Positions 51,965 through 60,214 of a DNA stretch of 64,000 nt are shown piece by piece. The stretch is from a virus. Within the stretch, counting starts at the first letter, position 1. Each line of letters starts with the position of its first letter. Below the pieces are notes generated by a model, which worked only from the letters and a program-made list of their open reading frames with translations, searched no databases and was not told where the DNA came from. The stretch spans positions 1 to 64,000 of the IMG/VR virus record IMGVR_UViG_3300020392_000009; one strand, 5' to 3'. The translations under genes were made by a program, and so were the position numbers.

Positions 51965-54088
51965 TTAACTCTCCCTTAATATCCCAACGCTTTCATCTGA
52001 TAGAGCCTCAAGAGCCTTCTTTGCTTTAGTCGAGCCTCCCCTTCCTAATTTAAATTTCCCTCCAGTAAAGTTCTCTGCAAATAGTTTGACATGGTTCTCA
52101 AATGCAGAAATAATTTCTTTTTTAAGGTTGTTTAAGATTATAGGTATATCTTCTTTTATTTGGTCTGCTATTTTTACATCTCCCGTTTCATCTAATTCTG
52201 CATAAGCATCCAAAAGACCATCAGCCCCCACTACTTCTGCATTAAGACCAATAAAACCAATAAACTCGTCTAATGATAAATTAGGTATAGTAGCGGAAAT
52301 ATCAAATGTATTAACTAACTCTACTAGTCCCTTAGTTTCAGAAATAGAGATTAAATGCTTGGAGAATACATCATCGGTTAAGCCACTTAGTTCCCTCAAT
52401 CTAATAAGAGTGGGATTGTTAAATTGAGTATCTACTGTTCTTACTCTTTTAGCAGGACTTACTTCTCCTAATTTACTTCTAGATGGGGCAAACTCAGAGG
52501 CTCTGTCTTTATATCTGCCCTCTTCTGTTCTTTGTTCTCCAATATCTGCTAATTCTTCGTAGATATCTTTGAATTGAATTACTTCTGTGGGGTCGTCTTT
52601 ATCATATATCTGAGCGTGAGTAGCACCAACGGCTGTATTAGCCATAATTATCTGTCCTGCATCATCTCTTTCATCAGTTGGTTTGTTATTTTCTTCTTTA
52701 CCATTAAAATATACCACATCATATATGTCAGAATACTCATTTTCAATGATTTTTGCCTCAGAAACACTAGGATTATCCCTTAAATAAGCAGGTAAATTAG
52801 CCTTTAATTGGCCTGTTAATCTACCAAAACCTTGCGATAACCTACTAGGGTTTTTCCTATTTTTTACTAAATCAGTAACTTTTCTCTTTTTTTGCTCTCT
52901 TGTTCCAGTTATTTCATACTCTGAAAGGTCTAATCCTTTGTAATTAGTGCCTCCGGACTGTAAAACTTCTACTATTTCTTCAATTAATTTTCTTTCTATG
53001 GCATAATCACTCAATAAGTTCTCTCTTCTAATTACACCTGTTAAAGTAGTTACCCATTTGTCATCAAAATTAGGCCTTAGTATTGTTTTTGCTATTGAGG
53101 ACATAACTAAATCATCTCCTATACCCGAAATCATAACATAATTTTTAATAAATGGCTCATTAGGAATGAATATCTTCTTACTACCTTCAACAGACTCGTT
53201 AATTACTTCTATATACTCTTTTACTGTATTTTCTGTAAATGTTTTAACAGTATATTCTAATCCTAGTATTCTATCTCTTGTCATTCTCAAAGCGTCTTTA
53301 TCAAGAGAAGTCGATGACTCATCCTTAACAAATTTAACGCTCAAATTTCTAATATTTTCATTATAGTAAGTTAAAATGTCCGGATTTGAGTTCACTAGTT
53401 GAATAAATTCGTTAAATCCAGTAAAATCACCACTTTTCTTGTATAATTTACCATCTTTATTGTTCGCACCTATCATTTCTGCAAATTTATTGATTTTATC
53501 TTCGTTTCCTTTGTATGGAGTTATAGTAAAGTAAGGGTTTTGCCTTCTAGTTATAACATATTGCCACATAGTCTGTGCATCGGGGTATCTATTCCACTTT
53601 CCTCCCTTTCCACTAAGCGGAAATTGCCCCGTCTTTGTCAAAAATGCCTCAGTTTCTTTTCTTAATCTACTTTGTTCCGCTAAAAGTTCATCACTAGCAC
53701 CATCCGGCTTCTTTTTAGCAACTTCAACCTTTCTAGTTACATTGTGAAGGTCGGTAATTAGTTTCATTAGGGAATCTTTTGTTTTAGTGGGGCGTTTTAC
53801 TCTCAATTCCATTAATTTTTCCAGTCTTTTTCTTGCTTCTTCCGGATTCAAGCCCTTCTTTTCAGAAAATTTAGCAATTTCTTCAAACAAACTTCTTCTA
53901 TTTGGTGTATCTCCGGAAAGATTATCTAAAAATCTAGAAAATTGCTTGGATTCTGCACTATTTTTGTCTGCATTCTTGAAACTTTCATAAAAATCATTGA
54001 ACATTTGCTCTCTAACTAGAGTTCTAGCCAAAACTTTTACTCTAGTTATGGGTAAGAAGTCCTCTTTTAAAATTTCTAGCCAATTCAA
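51965..54088 (-). CDS. Large tagged protein, 707 aa
   Basis: A TTG start after GGAG gives MNWLEILKEDFLPITRVKVL, a clear example of the shared peptide on a big protein. The rest is helical and charged (for example LARTLVREQMFNDFYESFKN and SRFLDNLSGDTPNRRSLFEE), with mixed segments around 300-520. It contains IFIPNEPFIKNYVMISGIGD. No family is recognised. Its size shows that cargo, if cargo it is, is not limited to small proteins. It might work with the neighbouring 867-residue protein. Confidence 0.62.
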   Translation of the reverse strand: MNWLEILKEDFLPITRVKVLARTLVREQMFNDFYESFKNADKNSAESKQFSRFLDNLSGDTPNRRSLFEEIAKFSEKKGLNPEEARKRLEKLMELRVKRPTKTKDSLMKLITDLHNVTRKVEVAKKKPDGASDELLAEQSRLRKETEAFLTKTGQFPLSGKGGKWNRYPDAQTMWQYVITRRQNPYFTITPYKGNEDKINKFAEMIGANNKDGKLYKKSGDFTGFNEFIQLVNSNPDILTYYNENIRNLSVKFVKDESSTSLDKDALRMTRDRILGLEYTVKTFTENTVKEYIEVINESVEGSKKIFIPNEPFIKNYVMISGIGDDLVMSSIAKTILRPNFDDKWVTTLTGVIRRENLLSDYAIERKLIEEIVEVLQSGGTNYKGLDLSEYEITGTREQKKRKVTDLVKNRKNPSRLSQGFGRLTGQLKANLPAYLRDNPSVSEAKIIENEYSDIYDVVYFNGKEENNKPTDERDDAGQIIMANTAVGATHAQIYDKDDPTEVIQFKDIYEELADIGEQRTEEGRYKDRASEFAPSRSKLGEVSPAKRVRTVDTQFNNPTLIRLRELSGLTDDVFSKHLISISETKGLVELVNTFDISATIPNLSLDEFIGFIGLNAEVVGADGLLDAYAELDETGDVKIADQIKEDIPIILNNLKKEIISAFENHVKLFAENFTGGKFKLGRGGSTKAKKALEALSDESVGILRES

Positions 54089-54099
54089 ACGCTCAACTC

Positions 54100-54378
54100 C
54101 TACAAATTGAGTGCTTCTTCAACAGGTTCTAGTAGTTTTTCTAAATTAAAATTAGTAAATCGCTCAACTACCATGTTATTTTCTCTAATAAAAATAGTAA
54201 AGCCCCCTCTTCCTTTTTGTAATAGTTCTAATCTTTTATCTTCAAAGTCAATAAACATTTTAATTCCTGCTTTTCCGTGACCGCCCTTTACTGCATCGGC
54301 TTCAAGTCCTAGTTTAAATGCAAAATGCTCCATAAATTGTCTAGGTAAAAGCATCTTTAGTATATTTTTCCAACTCAT
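54100..54378 (-). CDS. Tagged small protein (MSWKNILK), 92 aa
   Basis: Starts MSWKNILKMLLPRQFMEHFA, followed by KLGLEADAVKGGHGKAGIKM, a beta stretch (GFTIFIRENNMVVERFTNFN) and the end LEEALNL-like helix. The start overlaps the preceding gene (ATGA). Unknown function. It is an alpha/beta domain rather than the very basic type of the 43-46 kb cluster. Confidence 0.6.
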   Translation of the reverse strand: MSWKNILKMLLPRQFMEHFAFKLGLEADAVKGGHGKAGIKMFIDFEDKRLELLQKGRGGFTIFIRENNMVVERFTNFNLEKLLEPVEEALNL

Positions 54379-54677
54379 TGTAACTTCTCCTGCATTTGGT
54401 ATAAATCGTATAGGTGGCGTTCAAAGGCATTTTTCTTACGCAGTAAATTACTTCTTTTTGGTTCTTCACTACTATTTACTCCTGCTATTATAGATTCTAA
54501 ATCTTTAATTAATTTTTGATAAGACTTTATGTATTTTCTAAGATATGTTCTTAATCCAATGTCCTCCGCCAGTTCTAAACTCCAATCCACATATTCATCT
54601 CCTGTTCTATCTTCTAAACGCTCAAGAGATTCCTTTAATTGTGATAAATCTTCTTTTAATATATCTTTCCAACTCAT
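54375..54677 (-). CDS. Tagged small protein (MSWKDILK), 100 aa
   Basis: Starts MSWKDILKEDLSQLKESLER and continues as a helical bundle (ELAEDIGLRTYLRKYIKSYQ), ending YDLYQMQEKLQ. The last bases overlap the start of the next tagged gene. Interestingly the upstream gene (54674) also ends QRMQEKLQ, so the two ends share a motif (MQEKLQ) that may mark gene duplication or shared contact. Unknown function. Confidence 0.6.
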   Translation of the reverse strand: MSWKDILKEDLSQLKESLERLEDRTGDEYVDWSLELAEDIGLRTYLRKYIKSYQKLIKDLESIIAGVNSSEEPKRSNLLRKKNAFERHLYDLYQMQEKLQ

Positions 54678-55336
54678 TGTAATTTCTCCTGCATTCTTTG
54701 TTTAATCTCTAACCATATTTGCGGATTATTTTGTGCTAATACTTCTTGGACTATTTGCATTTGATGAACAATTACGGTATCTTGTCGCCTATGTATCAAT
54801 TTACCCTTAAACTCCATCAAGTATTTTAATGATTCTCTAATCTCTCTAGCAAGTTTAGTTAGAGCATCAATCATCTTAGGGTCTAGGTCATTTCCTAATT
54901 CATCAAAGACCTGTTCTAATCTCATATCCAACTTAGATACATTCCTAGAAAGTAAATCTACTTCATTTACTTCTTTCTTTGCTATCATCATAGCCGCACT
55001 CTCTTGAACAATAGGAGTTAAGTGGTGTTTAAGATGTCTTTGTATTTGTTGTTGTGTAGTATCTAATTCAACCGCTACTTCTTTAGTAGTAATTTCTCCA
55101 TTAGACAAGGCCATTTCTATTTCTTTTCTATTTGGTTCTACGCATAATTTACATTTAGGATTAGAACTCATTTCAAAATCTCCCATATGGTTTCTTTGGT
55201 GTTGTGCCGCAGTTCCGCTTCTCCAACCATATTTTTCATCTAAGTCATCACAAGTAGTAGTGCCACTCTCTAACAAATTTTCTAGTTCTGTTCTATCTTC
55301 ATGTTGGCACATGCCACAACGCTTTCTTGTTACCAT
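54674..55336 (-). CDS. Tandem zinc/HTH protein, possible small terminase subunit
   Basis: The 220 residues contain two similar modules. The first has C7, C10 and H46/H50 (CGMCQHEDRTELENLLESG ... HQRNHM). The second has C62, C65 and H101/H104/H105 (CKLCVEPNRKEIEMALSNG ... HLKHHL). Each module looks like a zinc-stabilised helix-turn-helix. A helical region follows (SKLDMRLEQVFDELGNDLDP). DNA-binding modules plus helical oligomerisation suit a small terminase, which recognises packaging DNA; the gene is upstream of the large terminase. The call is tentative. Confidence 0.55.
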   Translation of the reverse strand: MVTRKRCGMCQHEDRTELENLLESGTTTCDDLDEKYGWRSGTAAQHQRNHMGDFEMSSNPKCKLCVEPNRKEIEMALSNGEITTKEVAVELDTTQQQIQRHLKHHLTPIVQESAAMMIAKKEVNEVDLLSRNVSKLDMRLEQVFDELGNDLDPKMIDALTKLAREIRESLKYLMEFKGKLIHRRQDTVIVHQMQIVQEVLAQNNPQIWLEIKQRMQEKLQ

Positions 55337-55337
55337 A

Positions 55338-56792
55338 TTAATTCCTCAAAATATCCATCCATGATTTCAATACTATTCTTTCATCTGTGTTAGGTGCATT
55401 CATACTTTGTAAATCTCTAGTTCGAGTAATCACCGATTGGTTTAGCAAAGCCTTCATAGCATTCTTTGTAAGTTTGAAATTTATTTTTCTAACATCTGAT
55501 AGATTAAACATATCCATTATTTTATTTCTAGAAGTGGGGGAGAAATCAAAATTCTTTTCTCTTAACATTCTAAGAGACTGGGAAGTTTGAAAGTCATTAT
55601 CGTTATATAGTGAAGTATTCCTAAGTAAAGCCTGTGCATACCTCTTTATCTCCGGTATCTTTGCTAATGCTACTGCCTGTGTCTTTTTACTAACAGGAAC
55701 TACTATGTCTTGTAGTCCCTCACTTCTAAAATCAAAGCCCTTCTTTTTATCCTTGATAAGATTCTGCCATGCGGGTTTTCCATCCGGTGCTTTAGATGTT
55801 CCTCTTATCTTTAGTGCTTGCTTAACAAACATAACAATAACTTCGGGTGTAGCCTTACAAGTCACCATTCCAACTTCTCCCGCAGGAGCATCCTTTGTAT
55901 TTAGTTTAGTCAATCTTTCAATTGCCTGCTTTTCTTTGTTACCTATTTTAAATTCAGTTGATTCAAACTCTCTTCTTAATTTATTTACTAATAGTTTACC
56001 ATCTTTCCAAAACGCAGTATTTCTAGTGGACTTAACAAAAAAAGTTTCAAAGGCGTTTAACTTTATCCAATCTATAAAATCATCTTCTCCTATCGGTGCG
56101 CTCCCTACCTCTATTGGTTCTGATACTGCTTGTATTGCATCTTCTAAAATATATTTAAGCCCTCTAGAATCAAACTCGGAACTGGATTTTTCATTGTATA
56201 ATGCTTGATGGGGAATATTTCCGCCATCCATTGTTCCTGTAAACCAAGCGTCGGGGGCTTTAGTTGTGTTATATTTTTTAGCATATTTAGCAGTAGCATA
56301 GTGACCTGTTATTGTTTTAGGTTTCATTGGATTTCCTCTAGAATCTTTTCTAGGCTCACTAAAAACGATAAATGCGGGGTCTAGGGCTATTCCTTCTTTA
56401 CCTACATCCTTTCCTGTTTCAAATAAATCATCCAATACCTTTGCCAAATCAGTAATATCTTCTAAGTCATCATCGCTAAGATAGTTTTTTTGTAAAACTT
56501 TATCCATTGTTTTGATAGCCTCTACTGCCCCTTGACCTATTGCGCCAGCCCTTCTGTTTCTACTCTTTTCTCTAACATAAGTTCCAGTAAGATGATTCTT
56601 TAGAAAGTCAAAAAGAGTTGGAACATTCTTCACTTGCATTTTGCTACCGGAAGTATTCAAACAGGTTTGTTTCCACTTAGCATACTCATTAACAAAATCA
56701 TACTTATCGAGGTTTTGATTGATTTCCATTCCTTTGTAATCAATCGTTTTCTTCTTTATCCTTTTTCTTTTTACCACGCTTTTTTCCCCCAT
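55338..56792 (-). CDS. Unknown protein with C-terminal KSWMDILRN peptide
   Basis: The protein of up to 484 residues begins MGEKSVVKRKRIKKKTIDYK (or at the internal MEINQ, 63 bases further in). It is mixed alpha/beta and ends IVLKSWMDILRN. The last eight residues match the shared peptide at a C-terminus. The middle contains IVFSEPRKDSRGNPMKPKTI, then GHYATAKYAKKYNT, and WKDGKLLVNKLRREFESTEF. The N-terminal basic part overlaps another gene, so the start is uncertain. No family is recognised. Confidence 0.6.
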   Translation of the reverse strand: MGEKSVVKRKRIKKKTIDYKGMEINQNLDKYDFVNEYAKWKQTCLNTSGSKMQVKNVPTLFDFLKNHLTGTYVREKSRNRRAGAIGQGAVEAIKTMDKVLQKNYLSDDDLEDITDLAKVLDDLFETGKDVGKEGIALDPAFIVFSEPRKDSRGNPMKPKTITGHYATAKYAKKYNTTKAPDAWFTGTMDGGNIPHQALYNEKSSSEFDSRGLKYILEDAIQAVSEPIEVGSAPIGEDDFIDWIKLNAFETFFVKSTRNTAFWKDGKLLVNKLRREFESTEFKIGNKEKQAIERLTKLNTKDAPAGEVGMVTCKATPEVIVMFVKQALKIRGTSKAPDGKPAWQNLIKDKKKGFDFRSEGLQDIVVPVSKKTQAVALAKIPEIKRYAQALLRNTSLYNDNDFQTSQSLRMLREKNFDFSPTSRNKIMDMFNLSDVRKINFKLTKNAMKALLNQSVITRTRDLQSMNAPNTDERIVLKSWMDILRN

Positions 56793-56910
56793 AAGTTATG
56801 TTAAATAATTTTCCTGAAACTGCCGAAGGAGAAGTAGTAGTGACTGCTCCCGCTTCTTTCTCTATACTTTCCTTATTAGTCTTTTCTTTAAGAATGTCTT
56901 TCCACTTCAT
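56740..56910 (-). CDS. Tagged small protein (MKWKDILK), 56 aa
   Basis: The ATG at 56910 starts MKWKDILKEKTNKESIEKEA. After a Thr/Ser-rich linker the chain ends GGKKRGKKKKDKEEND. It overlaps the start of the downstream gene by 53 bases in another frame, which is unusual. The clear tag, directly downstream of the paralogue array, argues that it is real. Function unknown; basic end. Confidence 0.55.
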   Translation of the reverse strand: MKWKDILKEKTNKESIEKEAGAVTTTSPSAVSGKLFNITYGGKKRGKKKKDKEEND

Positions 56911-56914
56911 AATA

Positions 56915-57574
56915 TCACTTATGCCACCTAAGCGAGAATTCCGTGTCTGCGTTAATTCCCGACTTTTTTGCTATTTCTTTAAAAAGAATATTTTGTTCTC
57001 TAACAAATAGTGCTTCAATAGAATAATAAGAAGGATATTTTAATGCTATTTCTGAAATTGTCTCAAGTATTAAAACAGTTTTTCCATTTTTATAAACTTG
57101 TAGGCCATTTATGCTAAATATTTCGTTGGTGTCCTTTGTCTTATTAAAGGTTCTTTCAATTCTATAATAAGTCCCATTTATCTCAATATTTTCATTGTCA
57201 CTTTTTTCTTCTTTAAGCATTTCTAACGCCTTGCAAGCGACACTTTCCGGAATATTATCGGGTTCGTAAAAATGATATATTAAGAATTCTACTATAGGAA
57301 AACTATAGTCTCTATTATTTCTTATAACAAAACTTTTGCCGTCGCCATCAGCAATAGGCTCAACCTCTATTATCAGTTCACCATATTTACTGTAGTTCTC
57401 ATGCCAACCCTCTTTCCATGTTTTTTCAACAACGGGCTTGTAATTTTTTAATTTGTTCGCTAATCTTTGTAGTTCTCTTTTACAATCATCATCTTCGATA
57501 TCTATATCAATATCTTCTATCTCTTTTACACGGCCTTGCGTGATTACATTTTTAAGAATATCTTTCCATTTCAT
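56915..57574 (-). CDS. Tagged paralogue family member 1
   Basis: Starts MKWKDILKNVITQGRVKEIE, then DIDIDIEDDDCKRE, the family signature. The rest resembles member 6 (60215): ANKLKNY, then VACKALEMLKEE and the end FSLRWHK. 219 residues. The N-terminal 40 residues are almost identical across six adjacent genes, while C-terminal parts diverge. Possible functions include sets of variant virion or anti-host proteins; no family is recognised. Confidence 0.65.
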   Translation of the reverse strand: MKWKDILKNVITQGRVKEIEDIDIDIEDDDCKRELQRLANKLKNYKPVVEKTWKEGWHENYSKYGELIIEVEPIADGDGKSFVIRNNRDYSFPIVEFLIYHFYEPDNIPESVACKALEMLKEEKSDNENIEINGTYYRIERTFNKTKDTNEIFSINGLQVYKNGKTVLILETISEIALKYPSYYSIEALFVREQNILFKEIAKKSGINADTEFSLRWHK

Positions 57575-58170
57575 TAGAAAGCCCCATATCTCTCTAGTGT
57601 GTCAATAGCCCAAGTCTGTTCTAAATGCCGAAGTAACTCTTTAATAGTGTTTTTATTTTCTTTTATTCTCTCATCGGTAAGAACACCCGTCACACTAACT
57701 TTTGAGTCTGGACCGCTACCCCTTCTTTCCCAACTTATGAAAACCTCTAACGCAACATCTCCATATTCAGTATCTCTTTTTTCTCCTAACCTTTCAAATA
57801 AAGTATAAATTTTAACAGCATATATGAATTCTTGAACACCAAAATCGGCAACAATAAAACCATGTTTCCGATAGGTTTCCTTAGCCCTATTTTGCCTGTT
57901 TATGCTTTCAGTGTTTATGGTGTATTGTTCAGTTAAATCTTTTTTAAGAAGGCAAGCGGTTTCTTCATCTAAGTCTGGGACAGGTTCATAAAGCCATCCC
58001 TCGATTAGTAAGTTGGATGCTGGTTTTTTAATAGAAACACTACTAAGAATCTTAATAAGCCTGTCATACCATCTACGACAATCATCTTCATCTATATCAA
58101 TATCTATATCTTCTATCTCTTTCACTCTCCCTTGAGTAATAGCATTTTTTAAGATATCTTTCCAATCCAT
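57574..58170 (-). CDS. Tagged paralogue family member 2
   Basis: Starts MDWKDILKNAITQGRVKEIE, then DIDIDIDEDDCRRW and a divergent body. It contains LLIEGWLYEPVPDLDEETAC, EEAC-type middle and a beta stretch (GSGPDSKVSVTGVLTDERIK), ending IDTLERYGAF. 198 residues. The N-terminus is shared with the five neighbours; the rest is most different from members 3 and 4. The ATG and preceding stop share bases. Confidence 0.65.
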   Translation of the reverse strand: MDWKDILKNAITQGRVKEIEDIDIDIDEDDCRRWYDRLIKILSSVSIKKPASNLLIEGWLYEPVPDLDEETACLLKKDLTEQYTINTESINRQNRAKETYRKHGFIVADFGVQEFIYAVKIYTLFERLGEKRDTEYGDVALEVFISWERRGSGPDSKVSVTGVLTDERIKENKNTIKELLRHLEQTWAIDTLERYGAF

Positions 58171-58838
58171 TAATATCCCCCAAACCGTTTAGATATCACA
58201 TACAAAAAAGAACCCTCTCCATAATTAACATCTGTTCTAGTAGTATGTTCTGAAATTACATTACTTATTGCTCTATCTACATACTTAACATAATCATCAA
58301 AGAATACTCTATTATCACAATGTTTAGAAAATTGTTTTATCATTTTTGCATATGGCTCATAGAAAGAAATTAACTTATTATAAACTTCTTTATCTGTATC
58401 ATTAGGATTAGTAAATTCTTTTATTAAATTATCCGTTGATGCTTCCATACTATCTTCAAAAAGCCCAAAAAATACCGCCCATTCTTGATATTTGGGTAGT
58501 TTTACCGAAATACTAAAAACATAGTCCCTTCCCTTATTGACATAAAAAATAAATATTGGAAAACGACCATCTTCCTTCCTAAGTTTAAAACTAATACCAT
58601 CATAATTTTCTAATTTGTCTTTTAGTTCACAAGCCAGTTCTTCTGAAACTAAATTTATATCTCCGTATGTTGCAAATTTTCTGTGCAATCTGTGTGTAGG
58701 TTTGTATGATTTTATTATTTGGTGTAATCGTATTAGCCACCTTCTGCAATCATCATCTTCTATATCAATATCTATATCCTCAATTTCTTTCACTCTACTT
58801 TGAGTAATAACATTTTTTAAGATATCTTTCCAAACCAT
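58170..58838 (-). CDS. Tagged paralogue family member 3
   Basis: Starts MVWKDILKNVITQSRVKEIE, followed by DIDIDIEDDDCRRWLIRLHQ. With member 4 it shares IIKSYKPTH, a GDI..VSEE.AC.LK.KLEN.D pattern and KMIKQFSKHC, ending RFGGY. This is the most recent-looking duplication in the array. 222 residues. The function is unknown. Confidence 0.65.
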   Translation of the reverse strand: MVWKDILKNVITQSRVKEIEDIDIDIEDDDCRRWLIRLHQIIKSYKPTHRLHRKFATYGDINLVSEELACELKDKLENYDGISFKLRKEDGRFPIFIFYVNKGRDYVFSISVKLPKYQEWAVFFGLFEDSMEASTDNLIKEFTNPNDTDKEVYNKLISFYEPYAKMIKQFSKHCDNRVFFDDYVKYVDRAISNVISEHTTRTDVNYGEGSFLYVISKRFGGY

Positions 58839-59527
58839 TAATATCCCCCGAAACTGCTCTTTATAGCCCTTTCAAAAACATCATCGTCAAGGTTAATATT
58901 ATCGTCAAATCTTCCGCCTAATTGCTCAGAACGCATTAACAGCACTTTTTTCACCCTTCTTGCTACATGACTTATATAATTATCAAAGAATATTCTATTC
59001 TTACAATGTTTAGAAAATTGTTTTATCATTTTTCCATATGGCTTATAGAAAGATACTAAGTCATCAAAAAGTTGTAGAAATGGTTCATCCGGTTTAATAA
59101 ATTCCTCTAGCAATATTCGAGGAAAACTACCACCAGCATGTGTTGTTATCGACCATGCCCTATTTTTAGGCTGTCCTGCCAAAATTATAAGAGTATGGCC
59201 TAAAGTTCTAGGGTTATAAAAAAATCCAGCCCCATCTTCTACCTCATCATCAAGACTGGGAGCAAAGCCGAGATATACCGCAGAACCATCATGGTTTTCT
59301 AATTTGCTTTTTATTAGACAAGCCTGTTCTTCTGTAACTCCAGTTATATCTCCATTTGTTACAACCTTACCATGCATTTTGTGTGTAGGCTTGTATGATT
59401 TTATTATTCGTTCTAATTGTATTAGCCATCTGCTACAATCATCGTCGTCAATATCTATATCAATATCCTCTATCTCTTTTACCCTACTTTGAGTAATAAC
59501 ATTCTTGAGAATATCTATCCAATTCAT
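58838..59527 (-). CDS. Tagged paralogue family member 4
   Basis: From the ATG at 59527 it starts MNWIDILKNVITQSRVKEIE, then DIDIDIDDDDCSRWLIQLER, and is closest to member 3 (KMIKQFSKHC, RIFFDNY, end SFGGY). A GGGGGGGG run lies just upstream of the ATG as an extended ribosome-binding site. 229 residues. An upstream GTG start in the same frame exists, but the tag supports the ATG. Confidence 0.65.
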   Translation of the reverse strand: MNWIDILKNVITQSRVKEIEDIDIDIDDDDCSRWLIQLERIIKSYKPTHKMHGKVVTNGDITGVTEEQACLIKSKLENHDGSAVYLGFAPSLDDEVEDGAGFFYNPRTLGHTLIILAGQPKNRAWSITTHAGGSFPRILLEEFIKPDEPFLQLFDDLVSFYKPYGKMIKQFSKHCKNRIFFDNYISHVARRVKKVLLMRSEQLGGRFDDNINLDDDVFERAIKSSFGGY

Positions 59528-59528
59528 A

Positions 59529-60209
59529 TTACTCCCCCCCCTTATACTTACCATTAAATTTCTTTCTTGCTTCTTTCGATGAATCCGGTATTTTTCTAAC
59601 CCTTTCCATGTAATCCTGCATCAATCTTCTAGTGCCTGTAAAATCCCAAGAACAATGCCTATATAACCTCTCAAGAAATCTAAATAAATTTTTATCGGAA
59701 TCAGCAAAATCGTCAAAATCTACCCTTTCAATATGAATTTCAATAAACGATTCGTCTAATTCTTCAAAAGTATTTCTTGGCCAAGATTCCATAAATCTAA
59801 GACTAAGGCTAAGATAAGGTTTTATAGTCCGTTCATACCTATAAGGGTCGCCTTCTTCTTCAACAACAGATAGTCCCATTCTTACTATACTTTCTCCTCT
59901 TTTATTGCTTCCCTCAATCCTAGTATGAGAATTGAAAGGAATAGGCAAGTCTCCCTTTTTATTTACTACCAAAGTTTTTTCTATCGCTTCTTTAAATTCA
60001 CAGGCTTCTGCTTCTGTTATACCTTTACCAACCTTATTGTCTGTTAAGTTATCCATTCCCGCGTCTTTCTTAGCAAAGCCTACAATAATATCTTGAAGTT
60101 GTTTAAGCCATCTAAGACAATCATCATCTTCTATATCAATGTCTATATCCTCAATTTCTTTTACCCTACTTTGGGTAACAGTTTCCTTTAAGATATCCTG
60201 CCACCTCAT
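59529..60209 (-). CDS. Tagged paralogue family member 5
   Basis: From the ATG at 60209 it starts MRWQDILKETVTQSRVKEIE, then DIDIDIEDDDCLRWLKQLQD. The body (AEACEFKEAIEKTLVVNKKG) retains the AC..K pattern of the family, but the rest is unlike the other members. It ends KKFNGKYKGGE, with an eight-G run next to the stop. 226 residues. The homopolymer could be a slippage-prone site. Confidence 0.65.
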   Translation of the reverse strand: MRWQDILKETVTQSRVKEIEDIDIDIEDDDCLRWLKQLQDIIVGFAKKDAGMDNLTDNKVGKGITEAEACEFKEAIEKTLVVNKKGDLPIPFNSHTRIEGSNKRGESIVRMGLSVVEEEGDPYRYERTIKPYLSLSLRFMESWPRNTFEELDESFIEIHIERVDFDDFADSDKNLFRFLERLYRHCSWDFTGTRRLMQDYMERVRKIPDSSKEARKKFNGKYKGGE

Positions 60210-60214
60210 ATTAA

